NCBI GenBank assembly: GCA_041488455.1
Contig: JBGPPG010000001.1
Span: forward strand, 31,695-95,694
From: DASQPE01 sp041488455
GTDB lineage: Bacteria; Gemmatimonadota; Gemmatimonadetes; Gemmatimonadales; GWC2-71-9
DNA length: 64,000 nt
Direction of reading: 5' to 3'
Within the stretch, counting starts at the first letter, position 1, and each line of letters begins with the position of its first letter. The notes under the pieces were generated by a model. The model saw only the letters and a program-made list of their open reading frames with translations, searched no databases and had not been told where the DNA came from. Below, in pieces: positions 44,453-54,537 of this stretch. Both the position numbers and the translations under genes were made by a program.

Positions 44453-45632
44453 AGACGAGCGGCGCGCCGGTGGTCCAGGGGTGATAGTCGTTGGCGAACT
44501 CGATGCGGTCCGCGAGGCTCGGGTGGGACCCGCGGAAGAGGGTATAGAACATTCCCGGCCGGGGGACGCCGAGGTTCTCCTGCTGCAGCTTCACGAACGC
44601 CGTTGCGGCGGCGTGGTTGCTCCGGGTGAGCTCGAGGCCGAAGCGGTCGGCCTCGTGCTCCAGGTGACGGGAGCCAGCCAGAATCAGTGGTGTCGTCACC
44701 AGGGACACGGCGCTGACGAGGAGCAGGAACAGCGGCACGGACGCCGGGTCGTCGAGTCGGTCGAACCCGAATCGCCCTTGGTACCGCGCGATCAGCCCGC
44801 CCGCGAGCCGGTGGACCGCATAGAGCGACGCCCCGATCACGAGCCAGCTCCCGAGCAGGCCCAACAGCGGGTGACGGAGCACGTAGTGGCCCATTTCGTG
44901 GCCTACAACGAAGAGGATTTCGTCGGGCTCCAGCTTGTCGAGGATGGTGTCGTAGAGGACGATGCGCTTGGTCGTGCCGAATCCGGTCACGTACGCGCTG
45001 ATCGCCTTGGTGTCCACGCTCTTGTTGACCTGGAAGACCCGGCTCCCCTCGATGCCCGCCTTCTGGGCCTCGGCCAGGATCTGGGCCTCCAGGGTCTTGT
45101 CCTTCAGGGGGCCGTAGCGGTTGAAGAGCGGACTGACCCAGATCGGAGCGACGAGGTAGATGAACACGAGGAGCGGCAAGGCCGCCGCGGCGCACCAGAG
45201 CCACCAGCGGCGCGGGCTCGAGCGGAGCAGGGCGTACGGGATGAGCGCTCCGACTGGCAGGACGACCCCTGCGACCAGCAGGCTCTTGACGGCGTCACCG
45301 GCCCATTTGCCCAGCGTCTGATTGGACAGCCCGTAGGCGTGCTGGCGGACGAAGCTCTCGTAGAAATCGAGCGGGAGGGTGGCGAGCGAGGTGAGGACGA
45401 CGAAGGCCATGACGTAAAGTAGGATAGTCAGTGTCCGCCGCCCGCCACTCACTCGCTCCGCCCACGTGCGGAGCCGCGCGGACCACCCGGCGAACAGAAT
45501 CACGCCGGGCACGAGAAAGCCCACGAGAGTGTCCACTACCCAGAGGACGTTGTTGCCCTGGTCATAGCGCAGCGCAAGCGGCGTGGGCTCCGGCACCGGC
45601 ACTGGCAGCGTCGCAAGTGTGTCAGCCCACAC
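44427..45632 (-). CDS. M48 (Ste24/HtpX-like) membrane metallopeptidase
   Basis: 401 residues. Several membrane helices, zinc site VVGHEMGHYVLRHP and the third ligand in EHEADRFGLEL. The arrangement, with NKSVDTKAISAYVTGFGTTKRIVLYDTIL, is that of CAAX-protease-1/Ste24 relatives. In bacteria these usually degrade or clip membrane proteins. The GTG 45632 has AAGGAGGGG 5 nt upstream, a clear start. Divergent from sseA. Confidence 0.9.
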   Translation of the reverse strand: MWADTLATLPVPVPEPTPLALRYDQGNNVLWVVDTLVGFLVPGVILFAGWSARLRTWAERVSGGRRTLTILLYVMAFVVLTSLATLPLDFYESFVRQHAYGLSNQTLGKWAGDAVKSLLVAGVVLPVGALIPYALLRSSPRRWWLWCAAAALPLLVFIYLVAPIWVSPLFNRYGPLKDKTLEAQILAEAQKAGIEGSRVFQVNKSVDTKAISAYVTGFGTTKRIVLYDTILDKLEPDEILFVVGHEMGHYVLRHPLLGLLGSWLVIGASLYAVHRLAGGLIARYQGRFGFDRLDDPASVPLFLLLVSAVSLVTTPLILAGSRHLEHEADRFGLELTRSNHAAATAFVKLQQENLGVPRPGMFYTLFRGSHPSLADRIEFANDYHPWTTGAPLVYGDHFARQ

Positions 45633-45673
45633 GACCCCTCCTTGCCGCACGGCGCGCGGCAGTAGAATTCGGC

Positions 45674-46546
45674 ATGCCCGACGAAAACCCTCTGCCGCTC
45701 GTCTCCACCGAGTGGCTCGCGGCCCGCCTCGACCGGACCGACATCCGCGTGGTGGACGGCTCGTGGTACCTGCCGCAGAGCGGTCGCGACGCCGTGCTCG
45801 AGCATGTCGAAGGACACATCCCCGGCGCGGTGTTCTTCGATCTGGACGCCTCGAGCGATCCGTCCGCAACCCTGCCCCACATGCTTCCGGCCGCAGCCGA
45901 CTTTGCCGCTCGGATGAGCCGGCTCGGTCTCGACGACGAGAGCACCATCGTGGTGTACGACGGATCGGGCGTGAATCTAAGCGCGCCGCGCGTCTGGTGG
46001 ATGTTCCGGGTGTTCGGGCATCGCGCCACGGCCGTGCTCGACGGAGGCCTCGGCAAGTGGAAGGCAGAGGCGCGACCGCTCGAACGGGACGCGACTCACC
46101 CTCGGCCAGGACACTTCACGGCCCGCCTCGACTCGAGCCGCGTGCGGGACCTGGCGGACGTCGCGGCCAATCTCGGCCTCCGGTCGGAGCAGGTCGTCGA
46201 CATGCGGTCGGCGGAGCGGTTCGAGGGGAGTCAGGCCGAGCCCCGTCCTGGTATTCGGAGCGGGCACATCCCCGGCAGCCTCAACGTTCCCTTCACCGAG
46301 CTGGTGACCCCGGAAGGCACGGTCCTCCCGCCGCCGCTGCTGCGCGAGCGACTGGAGGCCGCCGGGCTGGATCTCACATTGCCGGTCGTCGCGACCTGCG
46401 GGTCCGGCACGAGCGCGTGCAGCCTCGTCCTTGGCCTGGAGCTGCTGGGACATGAGCGCGTGACCGTCTACGACGGGAGCTGGACCGAGTGGGGAGGCCG
46501 GGGTGATACACCGGTCGAGATCGGCCCCGCGCGCATGCCGGCATGA
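45674..46546 (+). CDS. sseA: 3-mercaptopyruvate sulfurtransferase
   Basis: 290 residues with two rhodanese domains. The active loop is ATCGSGTSACS, the CGSGxxA form used with mercaptopyruvate rather than thiosulfate, and the protein ends in the usual YDGSWTEWGGRGDTPVE. Compare the CRIGERS enzyme at 1758-2651. Overlaps the next gene by ATGA. Confidence 0.9.
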   Translation: MPDENPLPLVSTEWLAARLDRTDIRVVDGSWYLPQSGRDAVLEHVEGHIPGAVFFDLDASSDPSATLPHMLPAAADFAARMSRLGLDDESTIVVYDGSGVNLSAPRVWWMFRVFGHRATAVLDGGLGKWKAEARPLERDATHPRPGHFTARLDSSRVRDLADVAANLGLRSEQVVDMRSAERFEGSQAEPRPGIRSGHIPGSLNVPFTELVTPEGTVLPPPLLRERLEAAGLDLTLPVVATCGSGTSACSLVLGLELLGHERVTVYDGSWTEWGGRGDTPVEIGPARMPA

Positions 46547-48030
46547 GCGTCGAGACGGCCCGTCCCGCGGGTTCGCCAGAGGCGAGCGGCCGCTCCCCGG
46601 CCATGGCGTCCGGGTGCCTCGTGCTCTTCGCGCTGCCGTTCGTCGGCGTCGGCGTCGGGTCGGCGGTGCTGCTGGTGGCGAAGCTGTATGAGAGCGATTG
46701 GAGGGCCGCCGGGCTCCTGGCGATCTTCGCGCTGGCCTTTGGCGGTGCCGGTGCAGGGGCTATCACCGCCGCTCTCATGGGCCGGCGAGAAGCCACGCGC
46801 CGGGCGCTGGCGACGCAGGCCCATCCCGCTGAGCCGTGGCTCTGGCGGGCCGATTGGGCGTCGGGCTCGGTCGAGGACACGGGGCGCAAGGGGCAGTACT
46901 TGCTCTGGGCCTTCGCCGGACTCTGGAATCTGATCGCCTGGCCGACCGCGGTTTTGGTGATCCGCGCGGCGCTGGAGCAGGGGAACCGTCTGGCGCTGAT
47001 CGGACTCCTGTTTCCCGTGGTCGGGCTCGGCCTCCTGATTGCGGCGGTGCGGGCTACCATCCGGGAGCGAAAGTTCGGCGTGTCGGTGCTCGAGCTGGGC
47101 ACCACGCCCGGCGTCGTCGGCCACGGGTTTGCGGGCACGGTGAGGACCCCCTCGGACGCGCTTCCCACCGGCGGCCTCGTTGCGACGCTGTCCTGTGTCA
47201 ATGTCCGGACGACCGGCTCGGGCAAGAACCGCTCGACGACCGAGACCGTCCGCTGGCAGGACCAGGAAACGGTGGCAGGACAGCGGACCGCGAGCAGTCC
47301 CGGGCGCGGGATCGAGACCACCATCCCGGTGCGCTTCCGGATCCCTCCGGATGTCGCACCGACCGATGATACCAACCCGAGCGACCGGACCGTCTGGCGG
47401 CTGCAGGTGACGGCGGCTGTCCCCGGCGTGGACTATGCCGCCGCCTTCGAGGTGCCCGTCTTTCGCACCGAGAAGAGCCTGGAGCCCGTCACCGGTGACG
47501 AGGAGACGCTGCTCGGCCCCGTCCCCGAGTCGCTCCCCTACCGGCAGCCGCGCGAGTCGCCCATCCGGGTCAGCACCGGCCCGAGAGGCACTCAGATCGG
47601 GTTCCCGGCCGCGCGCAACCCCGGAGCCGCGCTGGGTCTGAGTGCGTTCGCCGCGCTCTGGGGCGGTGTGGTGTGGCTGCTGGTCGCCGTGAAGGCCGGC
47701 CCGTTCTTCATCGGCATCTTCGGGCTCGTCGAGCTGGCCCTCATCTATGGCGTGCTCAGGATGTGGCTCTGGGTGGTGGAGGTGACCGCGGGCCGCGACG
47801 GCGTGGCGATCGCCAGCGGGTTCGTGGCCGTCGGCGAGCCGGCGCGGATCCCGGCGGCGGACGTGGCCGGCGTCGAGGTGCTGATCGGAATGCAATCCGG
47901 CTCCACCGTGTATTACAGCCTGCAAGTTGTGCGGAAGGACGGCCGGAAGGTCACCGCGGGGAGCGGCATCCGCGACAAGCGGGAGGCCGAATGGCTGGCC
48001 GGCCTGGTGAAGCAGGCGGTCGGAGCGTGA
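46543..48030 (+). CDS. Hypothetical membrane protein (DUF3592-like middle region)
   Basis: 495 residues: two helices near residues 20-80, two more around 120-170, a soluble middle domain of about 200 residues with GKNRSTTETVRWQDQ, two more helices near 365-410, then a C-terminal domain. The layout is reminiscent of DUF3592 proteins of unknown function. Coupled to sseA by ATGA. No catalytic motif seen. Confidence 0.6.
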   Translation: MSVETARPAGSPEASGRSPAMASGCLVLFALPFVGVGVGSAVLLVAKLYESDWRAAGLLAIFALAFGGAGAGAITAALMGRREATRRALATQAHPAEPWLWRADWASGSVEDTGRKGQYLLWAFAGLWNLIAWPTAVLVIRAALEQGNRLALIGLLFPVVGLGLLIAAVRATIRERKFGVSVLELGTTPGVVGHGFAGTVRTPSDALPTGGLVATLSCVNVRTTGSGKNRSTTETVRWQDQETVAGQRTASSPGRGIETTIPVRFRIPPDVAPTDDTNPSDRTVWRLQVTAAVPGVDYAAAFEVPVFRTEKSLEPVTGDEETLLGPVPESLPYRQPRESPIRVSTGPRGTQIGFPAARNPGAALGLSAFAALWGGVVWLLVAVKAGPFFIGIFGLVELALIYGVLRMWLWVVEVTAGRDGVAIASGFVAVGEPARIPAADVAGVEVLIGMQSGSTVYYSLQVVRKDGRKVTAGSGIRDKREAEWLAGLVKQAVGA

Positions 48031-48063
48031 CGCCCGGGCACGGCCGGCGGCGGGAATGACGGC

Positions 48064-49467
48064 ATGTACGCTCACGCAGTCGGCTCCGTCCGGTATGTCT
48101 TCCCCGATCTCAAGACCCTGCTTGCACGGGCGACACCACCCCGCTCAGGCGACGCGCTGGCGGGGATCGCGGCGGCCTCGGCGGAGGAACGGGTAGCGGC
48201 GCAGATGGCGCTCGCTGATCTGCCGCTCACCAGGTTCCTCGACGAAGCCGTCGTCCCGTACGAGACCGACGACATCACCCGCCTCATTCTCGACTCGCAC
48301 GACCCCGCGGCGCTCGCGCCCGTCCGGCATCTCACGGTCGGTGGATTCCGCGACTGGCTCCTCTCCGACGCCGTGGACGACGTGACACTCGCACGCCTCG
48401 CGGCGGGTCTCACGCCCGAGATGGCCGCGGCAGTCTCCAAGATCATGCGGGTCCAGGACCTAGTCATCGTCGCGAGGCGGTGCCGGGTCGTCACCGCGTT
48501 CCGCACGACGCTTGGTCTGCCGGGACGACTCTCGACCCGGCTCCAGCCGAACCATCCGACGGATGACCCGCAGGGCATCGCCGCCAGTGTGCTCGACGGC
48601 CTTCTGCTCGGCAGCGGTGACGCGGTGATCGGGATCAATCCGGCCACCGACAGCCCGCGCACCGTCGCGGCGCTGCTTGACCTGCTGGATCGGATCCGGC
48701 TCGGCTGGGACATCCCGATGCAGTCGTGCGTCCTCGCCCACGTCACGACGCAGCTGGAGGCATTGCGGGCTGGGGCCCCGGTAGACCTGGTCTTCCAGTC
48801 CATCGCGGGTACCGAAGCCGCAAACGCCGCGTTCGGCGTGACCCTCTCGCTGCTGGACGAGGCGCGGGCCGCCGCTCTCGAGCTTCGCCGTGGCACGGTC
48901 GGTACCAACGTCATGTACTTCGAGACGGGGCAGGGGAGCGCGCTTTCCGCCGGGGCGCATCACGGCGTGGACCAGCAGACGCTAGAGGCGCGGGCCTACG
49001 GCGTGGCCCGCCGTTACGCACCGCTGATCGTGAACACCGTGGTGGGGTTCATCGGTCCGGAGTACCTGCTCGACGGCAAGCAGATCCTACGAGCCGGGCT
49101 CGAGGATCACTTCTGCGGGAAGCTGCTGGGCCTGCCGATGGGCTGTGACGTGTGTTACACCAACCACGCCGAGGCCGATCAGGACGACATGGACGTGCTC
49201 CTGACGCTCCTGGGCGCTGCGGGTTGCACCTACTTCATGGGGGTGCCCGGGGCGGACGACGTCATGCTGCATTACCAGAGCACGTCGTTCCATGACGCGC
49301 TCTATCTGCGGCGGCTGCTCGGACTCCGGCCGGCCCCCGAGTTCGAGGCATGGCTTGGCCGGATGGGGATCATCGATGCCGCCGGGCGGCTCGTGCCCGG
49401 CGTCGAAGGGAGGCTGATACGCGGCGCTCCGGGTTGGCCGGAGCGCCGCCTGCCCGCACCCGGCTAG
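48064..49467 (+). CDS. eutB: Ethanolamine ammonia-lyase large subunit
   Basis: 467 residues, near the 453 of E. coli EutB. It cleaves ethanolamine to acetaldehyde and ammonia with adenosylcobalamin. GINPATDSP, MQSCVLAHVTTQLEAL, DLVFQSIAGTEAANAAFG and FETGQGSALSAGAHHG are the substrate-site blocks. The partner eutC lies 13 kb away at 62541. No eutA reactivase, no microcompartment genes and no cobalamin riboswitch are near. Confidence 0.95.
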   Translation: MYAHAVGSVRYVFPDLKTLLARATPPRSGDALAGIAAASAEERVAAQMALADLPLTRFLDEAVVPYETDDITRLILDSHDPAALAPVRHLTVGGFRDWLLSDAVDDVTLARLAAGLTPEMAAAVSKIMRVQDLVIVARRCRVVTAFRTTLGLPGRLSTRLQPNHPTDDPQGIAASVLDGLLLGSGDAVIGINPATDSPRTVAALLDLLDRIRLGWDIPMQSCVLAHVTTQLEALRAGAPVDLVFQSIAGTEAANAAFGVTLSLLDEARAAALELRRGTVGTNVMYFETGQGSALSAGAHHGVDQQTLEARAYGVARRYAPLIVNTVVGFIGPEYLLDGKQILRAGLEDHFCGKLLGLPMGCDVCYTNHAEADQDDMDVLLTLLGAAGCTYFMGVPGADDVMLHYQSTSFHDALYLRRLLGLRPAPEFEAWLGRMGIIDAAGRLVPGVEGRLIRGAPGWPERRLPAPG

Positions 49468-49880
49468 TTCACCACCGCCGTCGAGTTGCGGAGCACCGGT
49501 GCCACGCTCAACGAGATCTGGCTGCCGGGTTGAATCGTCAACTTGCCGGTGTTGAACGCGCCGCCTGCGCCGATCGGGGCGGCGAGCACCGAGACCCCGT
49601 TGGCGGGTCCGATCCGGTCCCAGGGTATCTCGAAGCTGCCGGACGACTGGGACACCACGGTCCCCAGCCGCTGTCGCACGCCGTTGATGACCGCGTAGAC
49701 ATCCACGTCGTTCACGTTCTGGTTCTGGACCGTGACCAGGACGTTGGCCTGCGGAGTCCCCAGCTCGGGACTGGGCGGGGGGTTGTGGGAGCATGCCGCA
49801 AGCCCGGCGGCGAGAAGCACGGCGGCGAAACGCGCCCCCAGCGACGAGCGGCGGGCGCGGAATGATTTCGGGATGAACAT
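49464..49880 (-). CDS. Hypothetical lipoprotein
   Basis: 138 residues with lipobox LAAGLAACS and a small beta-rich domain (VLVTVQNQNVNDVDVYAVINGVRQRLGTV). Probably a small beta-sandwich, outer-membrane-anchored. Stop overlaps the eutB stop by 4 bp (CTAG). No function assigned. Confidence 0.68.
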   Translation of the reverse strand: MFIPKSFRARRSSLGARFAAVLLAAGLAACSHNPPPSPELGTPQANVLVTVQNQNVNDVDVYAVINGVRQRLGTVVSQSSGSFEIPWDRIGPANGVSVLAAPIGAGGAFNTGKLTIQPGSQISLSVAPVLRNSTAVVN

Positions 49881-50000
49881 GACCTGCCTCACGGAACGGG
49901 TTTGACGGGAAGGTAGATGACCTTCCGGCAGCCGGCTAGAACGATCCGCGCATCCCCGTGGCTGCTGGCCGAGGCGCCCGGTGGGCCGTAAGATTCCCCC

Positions 50001-51293
50001 GTGACTTCCGCTGTCCCATTGCCCCGCTCCTCGGAGCTGGTCGCCGTGATCATGGGCGGCGGCGCCGGGACCCGACTCTTTCCGCTCACCAAGAACCGGT
50101 CCAAGCCGGCGGTGCCGCTGGGCGGGAAATACCGGCTCGTGGACATTCCCATCAGCAACTGCATCAACTCCGATCTTCGGAGAATCTTCGTCCTCACGCA
50201 GTTCAACTCGAGCTCCCTGCACCGACACATCCAGGAAAGCTACCACTTCGACCAGTTCTCCCCCGGTTTCGTGGAGATCCTTGCCGCCCAGCAGACGCCG
50301 GATCGGATGGACTGGTACCAGGGCACGGCGGACGCCGTACGCCAGAACCTGATCCACCTGGGCAACTACCCGCATCGCTTCGTGCTCATTCTCTCGGGCG
50401 ATCAGCTCTACCGCGTCAACTTCCGGTCGCTCATCGCGCGGCACGTCGCGACCGGCGCCGAGGTCACGGTCGCCACGCTGCCCGTGCGCCCGGAGGCCGC
50501 GCGGGCCTTCGGGATCATGCAGGTGGGCCCGGACGGCCGGATCGTCCGATTCGTCGAGAAGCCGAAGGATCCGGCGGTGCTGGCCTCCCTGCGGGTCGAG
50601 TGGGCCGGCTTCGGCGACGTCGAGCAGCCGGTGGAGCCCGATTGTCTCCTCGCGTCGATGGGGATCTACCTCTTCGATCGTGGCGTGCTCGCCGACGCGC
50701 TCGAGGGCGACGAGGCGGACTTCGGCAAGCACGTGATCCCGAAGCTGATTGGAAGCCGGCGGGTCTTCGCCTACCTGCACCAGGGCTACTGGGAGGACAT
50801 CGGGACGATCCGGTCCTTCTACGAGGCGAACCTGGACCTCTGCGAGCCGGTGCCGAAGTTCAATTTCTACGACGCGACGGCGCCGGTGTTTACGCATGCG
50901 CGCTATCTTCCCCCGACGAAGATCATTAAGAGCCGCATCGAGCGATCGGTGATCGCCGACGGCTGCATCATCAACGACGCGACGATCGAGCATGCGTTAA
51001 TCGGCGTCCGCAGCAGGATCGAGGCGGGGGCCGTCGTCCGGGACACCCTGCTGATGGGCCTTGACTACTACGAAACGCCCGACCGCGTCCAGGCCGGCGC
51101 GCCCCCGATGGGCATCGGGCAGGGGACCGTGATCGAGCGCACGATCGTGGACAAGAACGCCCGCATCGGCCATCACGTCCGGATCACGCCCGACGGCAAG
51201 CCCGCTGACCTCGACGGCGCCAACTTCTACATGCGCGACGGCATCGTCGTGATCCCCAAGAACGCCGTGGTCCCGGACGGGACCGTCATCTGA
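50001..51293 (+). CDS. glgC: Glucose-1-phosphate adenylyltransferase
   Basis: 430 residues: nucleotidyltransferase domain with MGGGAGTRLFPLTKNRSKPAVPLGGKYR shortened in this note to its key GGGAGTRL and RSKPAVPLGG, then FVEKPKDP and a left-handed helix C-terminus. Makes ADP-glucose for glycogen. GTG 50001 is the start. No other glg gene nearby, though TreZ at 30.7 kb acts on glycogen-derived maltodextrins. Confidence 0.95.
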   Translation: MTSAVPLPRSSELVAVIMGGGAGTRLFPLTKNRSKPAVPLGGKYRLVDIPISNCINSDLRRIFVLTQFNSSSLHRHIQESYHFDQFSPGFVEILAAQQTPDRMDWYQGTADAVRQNLIHLGNYPHRFVLILSGDQLYRVNFRSLIARHVATGAEVTVATLPVRPEAARAFGIMQVGPDGRIVRFVEKPKDPAVLASLRVEWAGFGDVEQPVEPDCLLASMGIYLFDRGVLADALEGDEADFGKHVIPKLIGSRRVFAYLHQGYWEDIGTIRSFYEANLDLCEPVPKFNFYDATAPVFTHARYLPPTKIIKSRIERSVIADGCIINDATIEHALIGVRSRIEAGAVVRDTLLMGLDYYETPDRVQAGAPPMGIGQGTVIERTIVDKNARIGHHVRITPDGKPADLDGANFYMRDGIVVIPKNAVVPDGTVI

Positions 51294-51353
51294 GCGCTCG
51301 GCTCGTGCCGGCGCCCCGGCCGATCCCTGCTTGCCCCCCAACCCGACCGACTC

Positions 51354-52892
51354 ATGCCCAAGCTCCGTCTGATCCTCGCCGTGTTCGTCTGCCTGCTGCC
51401 AGTCACCCTCGCGGGCCAGAAGCCGCCCAAGGATTCGACGGCTGTGAAGCCGCCGGCCCCGAAGGGAGACCAATGGGTGACGCGTCACAGCATCGCCATC
51501 GCCGGCAAGCCTGTGAGCTACGTCGCCACGGCCGGTACACTCGTCATCAAGAATGCGGGTGACACTGCGGTCGCGAGCATCGGATACGTAGCCTACATCA
51601 GACAGGACGTGAAGGACGCGGCGCAGCGGCCGATCACCTTCGCGTACAACGGCGGCCCGGGTTCCTCCTCCATCTGGCTTCACATGGGCGCACTGGGGCC
51701 GCGGCGCGTAATCGCCGCGGACGCGGGCCGGACGCCACCACCGCCCTATCGCGTCGTGGATAACACCTACAGCCTGCTCGATCGCACCGATCTCGTGATG
51801 ATCGATCCCGTAGGCACGGGCCTGAGCCACGCGCTGGGCGAGAAGAAGGACAAGGATTTCTGGGGCGTGGACCCCGACATCGAATCGGTATCCCGGTTCA
51901 TCAAGCAGTTCGTGACTGAGAACGGCAGGTGGAACTCTCCCAAGTACCTGCTGGGGGAGAGCTACGGGACGACCCGGTCAGCGGGAATCGTGGACTACCT
52001 CCAGACCCGCGAGGACATGGCGTTCAACGGTGTGGTGCTGGTCTCGGTGGCGCTCGATCTTCAGGCTATCTTCGACGGCCCGGGGAACGAGCGTCCATTC
52101 CCGCTCTACCTCCCATCGTTCGCGGCCACGAGCTTCTACCACCGTGTGCTGCCCGCCCAGCCCGCGGACCGCGACGCCTTTCTTGCGGAGGTCAGGGCGT
52201 GGGCGCTCGGGCCTTACACCACCGCGCTCATGAAGGGCGACGCGCTGGGCGCCGCCGAGCGCCAGGCGATCGCCGCCAAGCTCCACGAGTACACCGGGCT
52301 CTCGCCGGCCTACATCGAGCGAGCCAACCTCCGCGTCACCGAGGGGGAGTACACCCAGGAGCTTCTCCGGGAGCACCGCGAGACCGTCGGTCGCCTCGAC
52401 TCGCGCTACACCGGGGTCACGTTCGACCCGCTCGCCAAGAACGCCCAGTACGATCCGCAGGCCGCGAGCATCAGCGCGGCCTACGTCGCGGCGTTCTTCG
52501 ACTACTACCACCGGGAGCTCAATGTCCCGACGGACCGCGCTTACACCGTGAGCGCGCGCGCATACGAGACCTGGGATTGGAAGCATCAGGTCCCGGAAAT
52601 GGGGTTCCAGCCGATGGTCAATACGGGGCCCGACCTGGCCCACGCTATCGGCTACAACCCGGATCTCCGGGTCCTCGTCCTCAACGGCGTCTATGACCTG
52701 GCGACACCGTTCCTCGCGACCGAGTACATGATGGATCACCTCGGCCTGACGCCGGAGCTCAAGGCCCACGTCATCATGAAGTACTACGACGCGGGCCACA
52801 TGATGTACCTCAACGAGCCGGCCCTGGCCCGGGTGAAGGCCGACGTCGCGGGGTTCATCGACTCGACCACCCGCACCGGTGCCGGCGGCTGA
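51354..52892 (+). CDS. Secreted S10 serine carboxypeptidase-like protein
   Basis: 512 residues with a signal peptide. YNGGPGSSSIWLHMGALGPRR is the substrate/oxyanion region, the nucleophile Ser is in LGESYGT, Asp in NGVYDLATPF, and His in YDAGHMMYL. Bacterial S10 members of this kind are common in soil bacteria. It overlaps panE by one base. Confidence 0.9.
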   Translation: MPKLRLILAVFVCLLPVTLAGQKPPKDSTAVKPPAPKGDQWVTRHSIAIAGKPVSYVATAGTLVIKNAGDTAVASIGYVAYIRQDVKDAAQRPITFAYNGGPGSSSIWLHMGALGPRRVIAADAGRTPPPPYRVVDNTYSLLDRTDLVMIDPVGTGLSHALGEKKDKDFWGVDPDIESVSRFIKQFVTENGRWNSPKYLLGESYGTTRSAGIVDYLQTREDMAFNGVVLVSVALDLQAIFDGPGNERPFPLYLPSFAATSFYHRVLPAQPADRDAFLAEVRAWALGPYTTALMKGDALGAAERQAIAAKLHEYTGLSPAYIERANLRVTEGEYTQELLREHRETVGRLDSRYTGVTFDPLAKNAQYDPQAASISAAYVAAFFDYYHRELNVPTDRAYTVSARAYETWDWKHQVPEMGFQPMVNTGPDLAHAIGYNPDLRVLVLNGVYDLATPFLATEYMMDHLGLTPELKAHVIMKYYDAGHMMYLNEPALARVKADVAGFIDSTTRTGAGG

Positions 52893-53839
52893 TGCGCATC
52901 GCGATCTTCGGCGCCGGCGGCGCCGGTGGGTATTTCGGAGCCTGCCTTGCGAAGGCCGGCGAAGACGTGGTCTGGATCGCGCGGGGCCTGCATCTCGACG
53001 CGCTTCGCACCCGAGGCCTCCGGGTCGAGAGCGTCGACGGTGACTTCCAGCTCGGGCCGCTGCCGGCCAGCGACGACCCCGCGCGGTTCGGGCCGGTGGA
53101 CGCGATTCTCCTCGGGGTTAAGGTCTGGCAGGTGCCGGAGGCCGCCGCTGCGCTGCGGCCGCTGCTCAGTGCCGACACGTTCGTCGTGCCGCTTCAGAAC
53201 GGCGTCGAGGCGGCCGCCGAAGTCGGCGCGGTGCTGGGTGACGGGCGGGCCGTGGGTGGCGTAGCAAGAATCTTCTGCTTCCTGGTCGAGCCCGGCCATC
53301 TGCGGCGACCAGGCGGCCCGGCAGCCATCGCCTTCGGCGAACTCGACAACCGGCGCAGCAGTCGGCTCGAGCGCCTGCGCGACGCGCTGCAGCGCGCAGG
53401 ACTGGGGGCGGAGATTCCCGGCGACATCCATGTCGCGCTCTGGGAGAAGTTTCTGTTCGTTGCCTCCGGCGGCGGGCTCGGCGCGGTGACCCGCGCTCCC
53501 ATCGGAATTGTCCGTTCGGTACCGGAGACCCGTGCGCTCCTCATTGCAGCCATGGAGGAGATCCGGACCGTGGGGCGCGCACGGGGGATCCGGCTCCCCG
53601 ACGACGTGGTGGAGAGAACCATCGCGTTCGTGGATACGCTCCCGGCCGCCGGCACCGCATCGCTCCAGCGGGACCTGGCCGCCGGGCGGCCCTCGGAGCT
53701 GGAGTGGTGGAGCGGCTCGGTGGCTCGGCTCGGCGCGGAGGCCGGAGTGGCCACGCCGATCCACTCCTTCATCTACCAGAGCATGCTCCCCACCGAGCTC
53801 CGCGCCCGCGGCAAGATCACCTTCCCGCCCGAGGTCTGA
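52892..53839 (+). CDS. panE: 2-dehydropantoate 2-reductase
   Basis: 315 residues. N-terminal NADPH-binding GAGGAGGYFG, catalytic Lys in LWEKFLF, and SxxxD-type motif ELEWWSGSVARLG at the end. Reduces ketopantoate for pantothenate and CoA. The C-terminal domain is complete. Could also be a paralogue with another 2-oxo acid substrate. Confidence 0.87.
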   Translation: MRIAIFGAGGAGGYFGACLAKAGEDVVWIARGLHLDALRTRGLRVESVDGDFQLGPLPASDDPARFGPVDAILLGVKVWQVPEAAAALRPLLSADTFVVPLQNGVEAAAEVGAVLGDGRAVGGVARIFCFLVEPGHLRRPGGPAAIAFGELDNRRSSRLERLRDALQRAGLGAEIPGDIHVALWEKFLFVASGGGLGAVTRAPIGIVRSVPETRALLIAAMEEIRTVGRARGIRLPDDVVERTIAFVDTLPAAGTASLQRDLAAGRPSELEWWSGSVARLGAEAGVATPIHSFIYQSMLPTELRARGKITFPPEV

Positions 53840-53996
53840 CGACCGCGCATCCCGCCGCCCGACCGTGCGGAAGTCCAGTCCCCAGCGCCCGTAGTGGCGT
53901 CGGCTTCCCGCGAGATCTCTCACTGACACAACTACTTACCGCCCGCCGCACGGAACTTGCCGCCCGGGAACGCGCCACCCGCCTTCCGGAGGTCCG

Positions 53997-54398
53997 ATGC
54001 CGTTGCGCACCGTCCCGATAAGGTCGCTTGCCGCCGTCGCTGCGCTCAGCGCGCTCGCCGGTTGCTCCGGGAAGAACATGTACAGCCAGCCCGAGCCGCG
54101 CTTCGCCAAGGCACCCGCGGGCGCCGAGACCCTGGCGGTGCCTCCAGGTCAACTGCCTCCGCCCGGCGAATGCCGGCTCTGGTTCCCCGGGCGACCGCCC
54201 GGCCGCCAGCCCAAGCCGCGCCCGTGCCCTGACGTGGAGTCGAGCGCTCCGGCAGGCGCGTGGGTTCTGTACCGTCCGTCCCAGGACCGAAGCGTCGTTC
54301 ACGTCCGCTACGTTGATGACCGCCGCGCCGGCGTCGTGGTCTGGATCCGCGTCTTCGACGCGTCGAGCGGCGCGTTCATCCGCGATGTAAAGGGCTGA
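53997..54398 (+). CDS. Hypothetical lipoprotein
   Basis: 133 residues: lipobox LSALAGCS, then a proline-rich segment with PPGQLPPPGECRLWFPG and a short basic-acidic domain. The motif PPGxCRxWxPG recurs in small Gram-negative lipoproteins of unknown role. CGGAGG precedes the ATG. Confidence 0.7.
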   Translation: MPLRTVPIRSLAAVAALSALAGCSGKNMYSQPEPRFAKAPAGAETLAVPPGQLPPPGECRLWFPGRPPGRQPKPRPCPDVESSAPAGAWVLYRPSQDRSVVHVRYVDDRRAGVVVWIRVFDASSGAFIRDVKG

Positions 54399-54472
54399 TC
54401 CCGACCGGGGATCCCACCACCGATTCAACGCCGCAGCACCCCCGCCCCGTACTGTCTCATGGCCGGCCCGCC

Positions 54473-54495
54473 GCGGCTCTCAAACCGAGAGCCGC
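54473..54495 (+). terminator. Hairpin between two small secreted genes
   Basis: GCGGCTCTC (54473-54481) and GAGAGCCGC (54487-54495), 9 perfect bp with a 5-nt loop. Lies 75 nt after the upstream stop. No T-run. Confidence 0.55.
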
Positions 54496-54537
54496 CGCGG
54501 AGCCGTCGCCTTGCACCCACGATCATCGGAGGCATGT